NCBI GenBank assembly: GCA_944412495.1
Contig: CALYBL010000025.1
Span: 1 to 64,000 of the forward strand
Source of the DNA: an uncultured Clostridia bacterium
Lineage (GTDB): Bacteria > Bacillota > Clostridia > Oscillospirales > Acutalibacteraceae
DNA length: 64,000 nt
Reading direction: 5' to 3'
Notes under the pieces: generated by a model
The model's input: the letters and a program-made list of their open reading frames with translations, nothing else
What the model was told of the DNA's origin: nothing
The model's database searches: none
Part shown: piece after piece, positions 26,875 to 36,799 of the stretch
Numbering within the stretch: position 1 is the first letter of the stretch
How the letters are laid out: the number at the start of each line of letters is the position of its first letter
Made by a program: the position numbers and the translations under genes

Positions 26875-27762
26875 ATGAAAAATACTATATTCAAGGGCGC
26901 AGGAGTGGCCATTGTTACTCCCATGAAGCCCGACGGCTCTGTTAACTACGATAAGCTGAGAAGCCTTATAGACTATCAGATTGAAAACGGCACTAAGGCT
27001 ATCGTCGCCTGCGGCACCACCGGCGAATCGCCGACGCTGTCGCACGAGGAGCATGTTCAGGTGATAAAGACCGCGGTCGAGCACACGGCCGGCAGGGTTC
27101 CGGTGATAGCCGGCACCGGCAGCAACGACACGCGGTATGCACTTGAGCTTTCAAAGGAAGCCGAATCGCTCGGTGCCGATGCTCTGCTTATGGTTACCCC
27201 ATATTACAATAAAACGTCTCAGGCGGGGCTTATAAAGCATTATACCTATGTTGCGGACAATGTAAATCTGCCGATTATCCTCTACAACGTACCGGGACGC
27301 ACCGGCACCGACATAAAGCCGCAGACTTATGCGGTACTGGCGGAGCATAAGAACATAGCCGCCATAAAAGAAGCAAATGCAAATATAAACTCCATAGTGG
27401 AGACGATGTCTCTGTGCGGCGATAAGATAGACATGTACTCGGGCTGTGACGAGCATATTCTCCCCATCCTTGCCATGGGCGGCGCGGGCGTTATATCGGT
27501 GCTGTCGAACATTGTGCCAAAGGAGACAAACGACATATGCAGCTATTACTTTGACGGAAATATAGAGGAAAGCCGCCGGCTCCAGCTTAAATATTACAGC
27601 CTCATAAAGGCGCTGTTCAGCGACGTCAATCCCATACCTGTAAAGGAAGCCATGAACATGATGGGCTTTGACATAGGCAAATGCCGCCTTCCGCTCTGTG
27701 ATATGAGCGAGGAGGGCAAAAGCAAGCTGAGAGCCGAGCTTGAAAAGCACGGCCTGCTATAA
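26875..27762 (+). CDS. dapA: 4-hydroxy-tetrahydrodipicolinate synthase
   Basis: Condenses pyruvate with aspartate semialdehyde in lysine/diaminopimelate synthesis. 295-residue TIM barrel: CGTTGESP (Thr48/Thr49), proton-relay Tyr137 in LYNVPGRTG and Schiff-base Lys165 in IAAIKEA. ATG follows AGAGG. It is 86 bases downstream of asd and upstream of dapB in one operon. Confidence 0.97.
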   Translation: MKNTIFKGAGVAIVTPMKPDGSVNYDKLRSLIDYQIENGTKAIVACGTTGESPTLSHEEHVQVIKTAVEHTAGRVPVIAGTGSNDTRYALELSKEAESLGADALLMVTPYYNKTSQAGLIKHYTYVADNVNLPIILYNVPGRTGTDIKPQTYAVLAEHKNIAAIKEANANINSIVETMSLCGDKIDMYSGCDEHILPILAMGGAGVISVLSNIVPKETNDICSYYFDGNIEESRRLQLKYYSLIKALFSDVNPIPVKEAMNMMGFDIGKCRLPLCDMSEEGKSKLRAELEKHGLL

Positions 27763-27953
27763 CTGCGGCTTATCCTCCGCCTGATGTTTTGCGCAGCACA
27801 AATCACAGCGGCTTTATATTCTGCCGCTGCGAGAGCTTTGCTGCCTATATTATAATTGCGCAGGATGAAGCGCACAACTCAAAGAGCTTACTAAGAATAA
27901 AGCACATATTCTGCAAATTATTACAATAAAACACAGTTAAGGATGTGCAAAGC

Positions 27954-28712
27954 ATGATAAAAATACTGCTTGTCGGCTGCAACGGCCGCATGGGAAGTGT
28001 TGTCACCTCCGTCGTGGCGGAGCGAGATGACTGCACGATAGCCGCCGGGATAGACATCGACCCGGTTCATCTCAACGATTATCCGGTGTATAGGGACTTT
28101 TCCTCCTTTGACGGCGAGGCTGATGTGATAATCGATTTCTCGCACCCCTCCTCCCTGCCCGGCCTGCTTGACTATGCCGTGTTAAGGCACGTACCGGCGG
28201 TAGTCGCCACGACCGGCCTTAAGGATGAGGACATAGCAAGGATAAGGGAAGCGTCCGAAAAAACGGCCATGTTTTTCTCCTATAACATGTCGCTTGGTAT
28301 AAACTTAATTTTGGATTTGGTCAAAAAGGCCGCTCCGCTTTTGGCCGACAGCTTTGACATTGAAATAGTCGAGGCACACCACAACCAGAAGATAGATGCG
28401 CCGAGCGGCACCGCCATTATGCTCGGCAACGCAATCAAATCAGTTCTGGACGACGGGTATGAGTATGAATACGACAGGCACGACCACGTGCACAAACGCG
28501 GGAAAAAGGAGATAGGCATGCATTCGATACGCGGCGGCACTATCGTCGGCGAGCATGAGGTAATATTTGCCGGCCGCGACGAGGTGATAACAATCTCCCA
28601 TTCCGCCCGTTCAAAGGAAATCTTTGCCGTCGGCGCCGTCAAGGCCGCGCTTTTCATAAAGGACAAAGAAAGCGGACTTTATGACATGTCCGACGTCATT
28701 TCCGAATCATAG
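27954..28712 (+). CDS. dapB: 4-hydroxy-tetrahydrodipicolinate reductase
   Basis: Reduces the DapA product with NAD(P)H. 252 residues: Rossmann motif LLVGCNGRMG at the start, then HHNQKIDAPSGTA with substrate-binding and catalytic residues. I chose ATG 27954 because AAGGA lies ten bases upstream and the protein then begins at the conserved MIKILLVG; a GTG at 27945 is less likely. Third gene of the riboswitch operon. Confidence 0.96.
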   Translation: MIKILLVGCNGRMGSVVTSVVAERDDCTIAAGIDIDPVHLNDYPVYRDFSSFDGEADVIIDFSHPSSLPGLLDYAVLRHVPAVVATTGLKDEDIARIREASEKTAMFFSYNMSLGINLILDLVKKAAPLLADSFDIEIVEAHHNQKIDAPSGTAIMLGNAIKSVLDDGYEYEYDRHDHVHKRGKKEIGMHSIRGGTIVGEHEVIFAGRDEVITISHSARSKEIFAVGAVKAALFIKDKESGLYDMSDVISES

Positions 28713-28783
28713 CGCTCGTTTTGCCCGCCTTATATGCAGCGGCATGCGTTATGCCGTACGCTGCTTAAAATTTAAGAGGTGAT

Positions 28784-29248
28784 ATGATGGAAAATATCAG
28801 TATTTCCGCAAAATCAGGCATATCCATGCTGATTTTAGACAATGTGCCGTCGGACGCGGGCTTTATATCTCTGGTGTTTGATAAATTTTCCGACGAGGCA
28901 ATAAGCATAGACATGATAAGCCAGTCGCCGCCGCGCGGAAAGCACACCTCCATCGCCTTTACCTTCGACGACGGTGACCTTGCCAAGGCGCTTGGCTGCT
29001 TACGTCATATAAAGGAAGAGTGTCCGTCGCTGTCCTCATCGGTCAGCAGCTCTAACAGCAAAATCACCGTCATGTCTGAGGCCATGCGCTATGGGCACGG
29101 CTTTGCGTCGAGAGTATTCTCTGCCGTTGCGCGCGCCTCCGGCGACGTGAGGCTTATAAGCACTTCTGAGACGGAAATATCAATACTTGTGCCCGATCTC
29201 GACGAGAAGCAGTGCCTGAGTGAAATAAGCTCCTGCTTTAGGCAGTAA
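28784..29248 (+). CDS. orphan tandem-ACT protein resembling the aspartokinase regulatory domain
   Basis: 154 residues made of two ACT repeats and no kinase domain. Repeat one contains GISMLILDNVPSDAGFIS; repeat two contains LISTSETEISILV, which parallels MISTSEIKISVLI in the effector-binding part of the full-length LysC at 35.5 kb. ATG follows AGAGG. As the last gene of the lysine-riboswitch operon it is plausibly a lysine sensor that binds an aspartate-pathway enzyme, similar in concept to the beta subunit of Bacillus aspartokinase II. That role is inference. Confidence 0.82.
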   Translation: MMENISISAKSGISMLILDNVPSDAGFISLVFDKFSDEAISIDMISQSPPRGKHTSIAFTFDDGDLAKALGCLRHIKEECPSLSSSVSSSNSKITVMSEAMRYGHGFASRVFSAVARASGDVRLISTSETEISILVPDLDEKQCLSEISSCFRQ

Positions 29249-29275
29249 GCTTTTGCCTGTTTATTTTTATAATAC

Positions 29276-29315
29276 AAAAAGCGATACCGAAGCCAAACAA
29301 ACGGTATCGCTTTTT
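29276..29315. terminator. bidirectional terminator
   Basis: A 14-bp perfect stem (29276-29289 with 29302-29315) includes A5/T5 flanks, so it ends both the lysine operon and the converging pyrG gene. Confidence 0.9.
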
Positions 29316-29330
29316 ATATTCATATCCAAT

Positions 29331-30941
29331 TTATTTGCGGTTTTCCTGCCTTTTGATGGAAGCCTCGATAAACTTTTTAAACAGAGGATGCGCGCGGTTT
29401 GGGCGGCTCTTGAACTCCGGATGATACTGTACGCCTACATAGAAGTCGTTCTGCGGTATCTCCACCGCCTCAACAAGCTCCTTACTCGGCGAAACGCCTA
29501 TAATCTTGAGCCCCGCCTTTTCCATCTCATCACGGAAATCGTTGTTTACCTCAAAGCGGTGGCGGTGGCGTTCGGCGATTATCTCTTCCCCGTATACCTC
29601 CCACAGCGTGCTGTCCTTGCGTACAACGCACGGATAGGCGCCAAGCCGCATAGTGCCGCCGGTGAGTATATTGCCCTTTTGGTCCGGCATAAGGTCTATC
29701 ACCGGGTGCGTGCTCTGCTCGTCAAACTCGCTGGAGTTTGCATCTCGCCATCCAAGCACATGCCGTGCGTACTCTATGACCGCTATCTGCATGCCGAGGC
29801 ATATGCCGAAATAAGGAATATTGTTTTCGCGGCAGTATTTCGCCGCAGTTATCATGCCCTCAATGCCTCGGTCGCCAAAGCCTCCGGGCATTATTACGCC
29901 GCTGCAGCCGGCCAGCTTTTTAGCAATGTTCTTCTCGTTTATATTCTCCGAGTTTACCCACTCAATGGACACATCGGCGCCATTTTCATAGCCGCCGTGA
30001 TAAAGCGCCTGCACTACCGAAAGATACGCGTCCTCCAGCTTTACATATTTGCCGACAAGCGCTATCTTCACCTTTTTGCTGCAGTTCTTTATCTTTTCCA
30101 GCATATTCATCCAGCCGGACAAATCTATATTGTCGCACTTAAGTCCCAGCTTGCGGCATACTATGCGCGCAAGGCCGTTTTCCTCAAGCATTACCGGCGC
30201 TTCATACAATATCGGCAGCGTGCGGTTTTCGACCACGCATTCCTCCGTCACGTTGCAGAACAGCGCAATCTTCTTACGCGAGCTTTCATCCAGCGGAGAA
30301 TCGCACCGCGCCACTATTATGTCCGGCATTATGCCATACGACTGCAGCTCCTTCACCGAGTGCTGCGTCGGCTTCGTCTTAAGCTCCTTAGAGCTGCTTA
30401 TGTAGGGTATGAGCGTAACGTGTATAAACACGCAGTTTTCCCTGCCGACCTCGTGAGATATCTGGCGTATGGACTCCAAAAACGGCTGACACTCGATATC
30501 GCCGGTGGTGCCGCCTATTTCCGTTATAACAACGTCGGCGCTCGTCTTTTTCCCAACGCTGTAAATAAAGCGCTTTATCTCGTCGGTGATATGAGGAATT
30601 ACCTGCACCGTCTCACCACCGTATTTGCCGGCGCGCTCGTTCGTAAGGACATTCCAGTATACCTTGCCGGTGGTGAGGTTGGAAAATTTATTCAGATTAA
30701 TGTCAATAAACCGCTCGTAATGCCCGAGGTCAAGGTCAGTCTCGGCGCCGTCCTCGGTAACAAACACCTCGCCGTGCTGATACGGGCTCATGGTGCCGGG
30801 GTCGAGATTTATGTAGGGGTCAAGCTTCTGCGCAGCGATATTGAGTCCGCGCGCCTTAAGCAGCCTGCCAAGTGATGCCGCCGTTATTCCCTTTCCCAAT
30901 CCTGATACAACTCCGCCTGTGACGAAAACATACTTGGTCAT
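29331..30941 (-). CDS. pyrG: CTP synthase
   Basis: Converts UTP to CTP with ATP and glutamine. 536 residues: synthetase domain from [16 protein letters not shown] to about residue 270, then a class I glutamine amidotransferase domain with GGFGDRG, nucleophile Cys in GICLGMQ and [11 protein letters not shown] 30941 follows GGGGAG at eight bases; an upstream in-frame TTG lacks a site. Own promoter at 31024-31052. Confidence 0.97.
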   Translation of the reverse strand: MTKYVFVTGGVVSGLGKGITAASLGRLLKARGLNIAAQKLDPYINLDPGTMSPYQHGEVFVTEDGAETDLDLGHYERFIDINLNKFSNLTTGKVYWNVLTNERAGKYGGETVQVIPHITDEIKRFIYSVGKKTSADVVITEIGGTTGDIECQPFLESIRQISHEVGRENCVFIHVTLIPYISSSKELKTKPTQHSVKELQSYGIMPDIIVARCDSPLDESSRKKIALFCNVTEECVVENRTLPILYEAPVMLEENGLARIVCRKLGLKCDNIDLSGWMNMLEKIKNCSKKVKIALVGKYVKLEDAYLSVVQALYHGGYENGADVSIEWVNSENINEKNIAKKLAGCSGVIMPGGFGDRGIEGMITAAKYCRENNIPYFGICLGMQIAVIEYARHVLGWRDANSSEFDEQSTHPVIDLMPDQKGNILTGGTMRLGAYPCVVRKDSTLWEVYGEEIIAERHRHRFEVNNDFRDEMEKAGLKIIGVSPSKELVEAVEIPQNDFYVGVQYHPEFKSRPNRAHPLFKKFIEASIKRQENRK

Positions 30942-31023
30942 TTTCTCTACTCCCCGCAAATTTATTTAAGGGACATTTAAGCCCCTCACCTTCTGCTTGA
31001 TACAATCCACAATAACTTTATTT

Positions 31024-31052
31024 ATTATATTACCCACGGCTGCACATTTCAA
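31024..31052 (-). promoter_or_regulatory. pyrG promoter
   Basis: On the minus strand TTGAAA, a 17-base spacer and TATAAT, giving a leader of about 75 nt. The predicted initial transcript lacks the run of G used for CTP-dependent control in Bacillus pyrG. Confidence 0.65.
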
Positions 31053-31281
31053 GATTTTTTAGGAGCATACAATTGACATCAATATCAAAAAATGCATATA
31101 TTGCCGATATTTATGGGAAAAACCGCGCATTATAAATTTTTTCAGCCTGCCATATAAAAGGAAAATTTCCAAATTGTGCCCATGACGCGGATATATCACC
31201 TGCCTGGTTTATTTTATTATATTTCTTAAGCCGCGTCAATCGGCAAGGCATAAAATAAGCCATATAAATAAAGGACCGCTG

Positions 31282-31311
31282 AAAAAACGGCGGAGCACGT
31301 CTGCTCCGCCG
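31282..31311 (-). terminator. intrinsic terminator of the YtvI-like gene
   Basis: A perfect 10-bp GC-rich stem (31288-31297 with 31302-31311, four-base loop) is followed on the minus strand by six T. Confidence 0.9.
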
Positions 31312-31370
31312 CATACTAAATATTATATTTATGCAAGACCTCTGAAAAGTTTATTTAAGCAAAACTGAAC

Positions 31371-32435
31371 CTATTTCCATATCTTTATCTTGCCTGCGTC
31401 GTTGAGGTTTTTGATGACAATAAGCACAATCGGGAAGGCAAAAAGGCCAATAAGCCCAAAGGTCTGCAGCCCCAAAAACATTGCTATAAGCGTCACGAGC
31501 GGCGGCAGCCCTACCTGGTCGCCTATTATCTTCGGCTCGATAATATTCCTTATTATTGTTATGACAGCATACAGCACAAGCAGTCCGATCGCGCGCGCAT
31601 AATTTCCCGTAATAAGGCTTATAACGGCCCACGGTATAAGCACTGTGCCGGTGCCGAGCACCGGGAAGATATCGACTATTGCGACCAAAATGGCAATGAT
31701 AAGGGCATAATCAACGCGCATTATGAGAAATCCCACAAACAGCTCGCTGAAGGTTATAAACATTATTATTCCGTAGCCCTTGAGCATTTTAAGTATATTC
31801 TTTGTGAAATGGCCCTTGGTTTCGACAATGAGCTCCCATCTTTCCGGCTTAAACTGCCGCTTTAAAAATCCGGTTATCCTGTAATAATCCTTTGTTATAA
31901 AGCAGCAGGCAATTATGGATACTACAAAATTTATCAAGAAGCCCGGCAGATGTGTTGCGGCATAAGTTCCTACACTTTTGACAAGCGACGTAAGCGTGTC
32001 GGTTATGGTAGTGCTTATCGAGCCGGACATGGACTCAAGCGTGCTGCTGAAGCTTTCCGGCATATCGCGCAGTATAGCCTGGAAATAGGAATATACACTG
32101 TTGGCAGCATCTGTCAGTACCGGCATATACTGCGGAAGCTTTTCCGTTACAAATCCGCTGGCTTCAACGTACAGCCTGAAAAACACAAATACGACAATGG
32201 CCGACAGCACTACAAATACCGCTATTACCAGTGCAATAGACCACACGGCCCGCGGCAGCTTGGTTTTCTTCGTCAGCCAGTCTACGGGGCGCTGCAAGAC
32301 TATCGCCACTATTACGCCTATTACAAACGGCGTGAGCCACAGCAGTGCATATCTGAATATGAGCACCGCGAGTATTATGATAAGCGCGTAAAATATTATG
32401 TTTATTATTGCCTTTTTCTTCGTCTCTAATCTCAT
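31371..32435 (-). CDS. AI-2E family transporter, YtvI-like
   Basis: 354 residues with seven or eight membrane segments and a long soluble stretch between segments two and three. The C-terminal portion (VAIVDIFPVLGTGTVLIPWAVI, NIIEPKIIGDQVGLPPLVTLIAMFLGL) is diagnostic of the AI-2E family. Length and flow match YtvI, a sporulation-associated member in Firmicutes, but other members export small molecules or Na+/H+. Single gene with its own terminator. Confidence 0.85.
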   Translation of the reverse strand: MRLETKKKAIINIIFYALIIILAVLIFRYALLWLTPFVIGVIVAIVLQRPVDWLTKKTKLPRAVWSIALVIAVFVVLSAIVVFVFFRLYVEASGFVTEKLPQYMPVLTDAANSVYSYFQAILRDMPESFSSTLESMSGSISTTITDTLTSLVKSVGTYAATHLPGFLINFVVSIIACCFITKDYYRITGFLKRQFKPERWELIVETKGHFTKNILKMLKGYGIIMFITFSELFVGFLIMRVDYALIIAILVAIVDIFPVLGTGTVLIPWAVISLITGNYARAIGLLVLYAVITIIRNIIEPKIIGDQVGLPPLVTLIAMFLGLQTFGLIGLFAFPIVLIVIKNLNDAGKIKIWK

Positions 32436-32648
32436 TTTACCACCTGTATATACGCCGCATTCACAATAAAACGTCTTAATTTAATATTGCTTATATTTTA
32501 AAGGCTTATACTTAATTTTAAATAATAAATTTTAAAAAAATATTATTATAAAAATCTCAAGCTTTTCTTAAAATGCCAAAATTCTCCTTTATTTATAGTA
32601 CAATATTTTGCTGCTTTATTCAATATATATTTATATGCGCTTTTTCCC
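32436..32648. other. AT-rich divergent intergenic region
   Basis: Very AT-rich stretch between divergent genes; no RNA gene or decayed ORF recognised. Promoter for the plus-strand genes follows at 32649. Confidence 0.5.
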
Positions 32649-32677
32649 TTGCAATAATCAAAGCGGTGTGTTATACT
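32649..32677 (+). promoter_or_regulatory. promoter of the ACT-hom-thrB operon
   Basis: TTGCAA, a 17-base spacer and TATACT, about 40 bases upstream of the ACT-protein start. Confidence 0.65.
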
Positions 32678-32719
32678 GTTTTAGCAGTACAGACACATGT
32701 ATATAGGTGGTGAACAGAT

Positions 32720-33163
32720 TTGCCAAAAGAATCTGTAAAACTGATAATTGATTCGTGTGTTTTGCCGGAAGTGTTTCTAAAGGTGATAAAGGCAAAGCAG
32801 ATGCTCGCGAGCAAAACCGCGAAATCCGCCGCCGACGCCGCACGGATGTGCGGCATATCCCGCGGGACCTTTTACAAGTATAAGGACTTTGTGTTTGAGT
32901 ACAACTCCTCCTCCGGCGGGCGTATAGTAACAATATTCGTAATACTTGAGGATTACCCCGGCGTGCTCTCCTCTCTCATATCAAGGCTTTATGAGGCGGG
33001 GGCGAACATCCTCACCATTAATCAGAACATACCTGTGGGCGGCAGCGCGTCTGTTTCGCTGTCTATTAATACCGAGCATCTCCGGGCAGACCTTTCGGCA
33101 CTCGTATCGGATTTAAAGGAAATAGACGGCGTAAAATCGGTGGAGAGCATAGGTTCTGAATAA
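32720..33163 (+). CDS. PheB-like ACT protein with N-terminal helix-turn-helix-like segment
   Basis: 147 residues. Residues 25-58 (SAADAARMCGISRGTFYKYKD) look like a small helix-turn-helix. Residues 68-143 are an ACT domain (VTIFVILEDYPGVLSSLISRLYEAGANI). This is the arrangement of the UPF0735/PheB family. The start is TTG with AGGTGG nine bases upstream. It is 37 bases ahead of hom, so it is likely an amino-acid-responsive regulator of the threonine branch, not a chorismate mutase. Confidence 0.85.
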   Translation: MPKESVKLIIDSCVLPEVFLKVIKAKQMLASKTAKSAADAARMCGISRGTFYKYKDFVFEYNSSSGGRIVTIFVILEDYPGVLSSLISRLYEAGANILTINQNIPVGGSASVSLSINTEHLRADLSALVSDLKEIDGVKSVESIGSE

Positions 33164-33200
33164 AATCGGCCGGCATACGGCACAAAAAGGAAGGATTGCA

Positions 33201-34418
33201 ATGATAAAAATAGCGGTAATGGGCCACGGCGTCGTGGGCTCCGGTACGGTTGAGGTGTTTTATAAAAACCGTGAAAGCATATCAAAAAAGTGCGGCGGCG
33301 ACGTAGATATAAAATATATACTCGATTTAAGGGACTTTCCGGGTCTGCCCTACTCAGACAAATTTACAAAAAGCTTTGACGATATTATAAATGACGGAGA
33401 AGTAAAGGTAGTTGTCGAGGTGATGGGCGGGCTTAATCCCGCATACGATTATGTAAAGCGCTGTCTCTCCTCCGGCAGAAGCGTTGTTACTTCCAATAAA
33501 GAGCTTGTGGCGGCGCACGGTGCGGAGCTTTTGAGAATTGCAAGGGACAATAACGTAAACTTTCTGTTTGAGGCGAGCGTCGGCGGCGGCATACCCATAA
33601 TACGGCCGCTCTCACAGTGCCTTGCCGCCAACTCGATAGACGAGATATGCGGCATACTCAACGGCACGACCAACTTTATACTCAACAAGATGATAAACGA
33701 CGGCATGTCATTCGACGACGCCCTCAGTCTCGCGCAGCAGCTTGGCTATGCTGAGCGCAACCCCTCCGCGGACGTAGACGGCTTCGACACCTGCCGCAAG
33801 ATATGCATACTCGCTTCTCTTGCGTTCGGATACCACGTATATCCCGACGGAATCTACACCGAGGGTATTACGAATATCAAGCTGGAGGATGTTGTATATG
33901 CCAAAAAGCTCGGTTATGCTGTAAAGCTCATAGGCTATGCCAAGCGCATAAGCAACGACAAGATATTCTGCGCGACATATCCTGCGCTTATTCCCTTTTC
34001 AAACAGCCTGTCCACGGTAGACGATGTATTTAACGCAATAATGGTCAAGGGCGACGCCACCGGCGATGTGATGTTCTACGGCAAGGGCGCCGGCAAATTC
34101 CCGACCGCGAGCGCCGTCGTAGCCGACATAATAGACGCGTGCATGCATATAAACCGACGCAAGAGCATCTTCTGGGAGGACGCGAAGAAGGATTATGTCA
34201 TTCCCTGCGAGGAGCATGAAACGGCCTTTTACGTCCGTGCCAAGTGCGACCTGGGTGAGGCCTCACGCCTGTTCGGCGGCGTAAAGACCTCTCCTGCCGA
34301 GAACGGCGACGTGCTTTTTATCACGCCGGTAATGAAGGAAAAGGACATAAACGCGGCGCTTGATGCCTCGGGCATAGAAATAAAGGCCAAGCTGAGGGTC
34401 ATGGAACAGGCGGTGTAA
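33201..34418 (+). CDS. hom: homoserine dehydrogenase
   Basis: Reduces aspartate semialdehyde to homoserine. 405 residues: NAD(P) motif MGHGVVGSG, SNKELVAAHG, then GGGIPIIRPL and ILNGTTNFIL of the catalytic domain with DVDGFD later. The C-terminal 70 residues are an ACT-like domain, a little short for the family. ATG follows AGGAAGG. It is two bases from thrB. Confidence 0.96.
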   Translation: MIKIAVMGHGVVGSGTVEVFYKNRESISKKCGGDVDIKYILDLRDFPGLPYSDKFTKSFDDIINDGEVKVVVEVMGGLNPAYDYVKRCLSSGRSVVTSNKELVAAHGAELLRIARDNNVNFLFEASVGGGIPIIRPLSQCLAANSIDEICGILNGTTNFILNKMINDGMSFDDALSLAQQLGYAERNPSADVDGFDTCRKICILASLAFGYHVYPDGIYTEGITNIKLEDVVYAKKLGYAVKLIGYAKRISNDKIFCATYPALIPFSNSLSTVDDVFNAIMVKGDATGDVMFYGKGAGKFPTASAVVADIIDACMHINRRKSIFWEDAKKDYVIPCEEHETAFYVRAKCDLGEASRLFGGVKTSPAENGDVLFITPVMKEKDINAALDASGIEIKAKLRVMEQAV

Positions 34419-34420
34419 TA

Positions 34421-35308
34421 ATGGTTACTGTAAAGGTTCCGGCCACCAGCGCCAATTTAGGCTCCGGCTTTGACGCGCTTGGCCTGGCTCTTACCATGTA
34501 CAACACCGTCTCCATGGAGGAATATGACGGCGTTAAGATAGAAAGTCTCGACAATACGCGTGTACCGAGGGATGAAAGCAATCTGATATACTCCACCGCG
34601 CGAAGGCTTTACGATATATGCGGCCGCAGATTTACCGGGCTGCATATAAAGCAGACAAATGACATTCCTATGACGCGGGGACTCGGCTCCTCCTCCGCCT
34701 GCCTTATTGCGGGACTGCTCGGCGCCAATGAGCTGCTGGGCAGGCCGATGAACGGCGGCGAGCTGCTGAATCTTGCGGCAGCCATTGAGGGACATCCTGA
34801 CAATGTCGCGCCGGCGCTGCTTGGCGGGCTTGTCACATGCGCGATGGATGAAGGTCTGGTACACAGCGTAAGCGTGCCGGTCAGCGAGAGTGTGCGCTTT
34901 GCCGTTATGATTCCTGACTTTACGCTCAAGACCTCTTTAGCGCGCTCGGTGCTGCCGCAGACAATTTCCCGCAGCGATGCTGTGTTCAACCTTTCGCGTG
35001 CAGCGCTTATGACCTCCTCCCTGTTCTCCGGGAATTTAGAGCATCTGCGCATCGCCACTCAGGACAGACTGCACCAGCCGTACCGCTTACAGCTGATACG
35101 CGGCGGCGATTCGGCGCTCAGGATATCGCGCGAGCTTGGGGCATACGGCTCATATATAAGCGGCGCGGGGCCGAGCATAGTCGCCATAATCGACCGTGAG
35201 AACACGGCCTTTGAATCGGAGGCTCAGCGTCAGCTCAAGAAAAACGGCATATTCGGCTGGCGCATTTGCCTGCTTGACTGTGACGAAAACGGCGCTGCCG
35301 TTTTATAA
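34421..35308 (+). CDS. thrB: homoserine kinase
   Basis: Phosphorylates homoserine on the way to threonine. 295-residue GHMP kinase: PATSANLGSGFDALGLAL near the N-terminus, the ATP loop TRGLGSSSA near residue 90, and GAYGSYISGAGPS. Only two bases separate it from hom, so they are translated together. thrC is not in the window. Confidence 0.96.
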   Translation: MVTVKVPATSANLGSGFDALGLALTMYNTVSMEEYDGVKIESLDNTRVPRDESNLIYSTARRLYDICGRRFTGLHIKQTNDIPMTRGLGSSSACLIAGLLGANELLGRPMNGGELLNLAAAIEGHPDNVAPALLGGLVTCAMDEGLVHSVSVPVSESVRFAVMIPDFTLKTSLARSVLPQTISRSDAVFNLSRAALMTSSLFSGNLEHLRIATQDRLHQPYRLQLIRGGDSALRISRELGAYGSYISGAGPSIVAIIDRENTAFESEAQRQLKKNGIFGWRICLLDCDENGAAVL

Positions 35309-35544
35309 TATAAATACAGGCTTGTGTCCACTGAAAGCAAGGCTTTACCATTAGTTATTCTTCACATTCTGATATGAGGCTTTAACGTCCGGCTGCAGCA
35401 CTTGAATCCGGCGGATTCTGCTTTCCGGTCTGTTTAAAGTGTATCGCGCGGATTACATATACAATGAAGCAGCTTTCTTAAACGTGCGGCAAAGCTGCAG
35501 CTTTCCGGCGGCACAACTCTGACAAATAATTTGGGGGTAAATAA
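35309..35544. other. intergenic region
   Basis: 236 bases between thrB and lysC. No terminator, riboswitch or ORF recognised. Confidence 0.5.
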
Positions 35545-36750
35545 ATGGCACTGATAGTACAAAAATTCGGCGGCTCATCCGTGCGCGACGACGAGCGTAT
35601 TTTCAACGTCGCAAGGATAATAACCGAAACGCGCAAGCAGGGCAACGACGTCGTCGCGGTTGTTTCCGCACAGGGTGACACGACGGATGACCTTGAAGCC
35701 GCTGCGGCGCGGATAAATCCCAACGCATCAAAGCGTGAGATGGATATGCTGCTCTCGGCCGGCGAGCAGATGTCGGCAGCACTGCTTGCAATGGCAATAG
35801 AGCGCCTCGGATATCCGGTGGTTTCGCTGCTTGGCTGGCAGGTCGGCGTAAGAACCGACTCAAACTACCGCAACGCGAGGATAAAAAGCATATCCTCCGA
35901 GAGGATAAACGCCGAGCTTGCACGCAAAAACATAGTCATTGTCGCGGGATTTCAGGGCATAAACAAATACGACGACATATCGACGCTGGGGCGCGGAGGC
36001 TCAGACACCAGCGCTGTTGCTCTCGCCGCTGCGCTGAGGGCCGACAAATGTCAGATATACACCGACGTTGACGGAGTGTACACCGCCGATCCGCGCATCG
36101 TTAAGGGAGCGAAAAAGCTTGAGGAGATTACCTATGACGAGATGCTTGAGCTGGCCACTCTCGGCGCACAGGTGCTGCAGAACCGCTCGGTCGAAATGGG
36201 TAAGAAATACGGCATACCGATAGAGGTATTGTCCAGCCTGGAGGATAAGCCGGGCACGATTGTTAAGGAGGTTGTCAAAGTGGAAAAAATGCTGATAAGG
36301 GGCGTTGCGAGAGACAATGATGTGTCGCGCCTGTCGATAATAGGTATAAAGGATACTCCCGGCATGGCCTTTAAAATATTCTCCGGCCTTGCGAGGAAGA
36401 GAGTAAACGTTGATATAATACTGCAGTCGGTCGGCCGCGACGGCACAAAGGACATTACCTTTACCGTGCCGAAGTCGCAGAGCAAGGACGCGATAGACGT
36501 GCTTCACGAAATGCTGCCGTCGCTTGACGCAATGAACGTAACCTGTGACGACCATGTGTCTAAGGTGTCTATTGTCGGCGCGGGCATGGAAACACACCCC
36601 GGAGTCGCCGCCAGAATGTTTGAGGCTTTATATGAAGCGGATATAAACATACAGATGATTTCCACCAGCGAGATAAAAATCTCCGTGCTTATCGACCTCG
36701 ACGACGCCGACAAGGCCGTACAGGTAGTTCACGACGCGTTTATAAAGTAA
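35545..36750 (+). CDS. lysC: aspartate kinase
   Basis: First enzyme of the aspartate family. 401 residues: kinase domain starting QKFGGSSV with GRGGSDTSAVALAAAL and DVDGVYTADPR, then two ACT domains (DNDVSRLSIIGIKDTPGMAF and MISTSEIKISVLI) for feedback inhibition. ATG follows GGGGG. It is separate from the lysine-riboswitch operon and from hom-thrB but close to both. A strong hairpin follows. Confidence 0.97.
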   Translation: MALIVQKFGGSSVRDDERIFNVARIITETRKQGNDVVAVVSAQGDTTDDLEAAAARINPNASKREMDMLLSAGEQMSAALLAMAIERLGYPVVSLLGWQVGVRTDSNYRNARIKSISSERINAELARKNIVIVAGFQGINKYDDISTLGRGGSDTSAVALAAALRADKCQIYTDVDGVYTADPRIVKGAKKLEEITYDEMLELATLGAQVLQNRSVEMGKKYGIPIEVLSSLEDKPGTIVKEVVKVEKMLIRGVARDNDVSRLSIIGIKDTPGMAFKIFSGLARKRVNVDIILQSVGRDGTKDITFTVPKSQSKDAIDVLHEMLPSLDAMNVTCDDHVSKVSIVGAGMETHPGVAARMFEALYEADINIQMISTSEIKISVLIDLDDADKAVQVVHDAFIK

Positions 36751-36766
36751 GAATTCCTTTCCATAC

Positions 36767-36798
36767 ACAAGGCGCCGCCTTATTGGGCGGCGCCTTGT
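36767..36798 (+). terminator. terminator-like hairpin after lysC
   Basis: A 13-bp perfect stem (36767-36779 with 36786-36798) follows the lysC stop; the T tract after it is weak. Confidence 0.65.
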
Positions 36799-36799
36799 G

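Noticed and set aside
29253..30875. 540-codon plus-strand ORF
   Set aside because: Entirely antisense to pyrG; a codon-bias shadow rich in Tyr, Arg and His.
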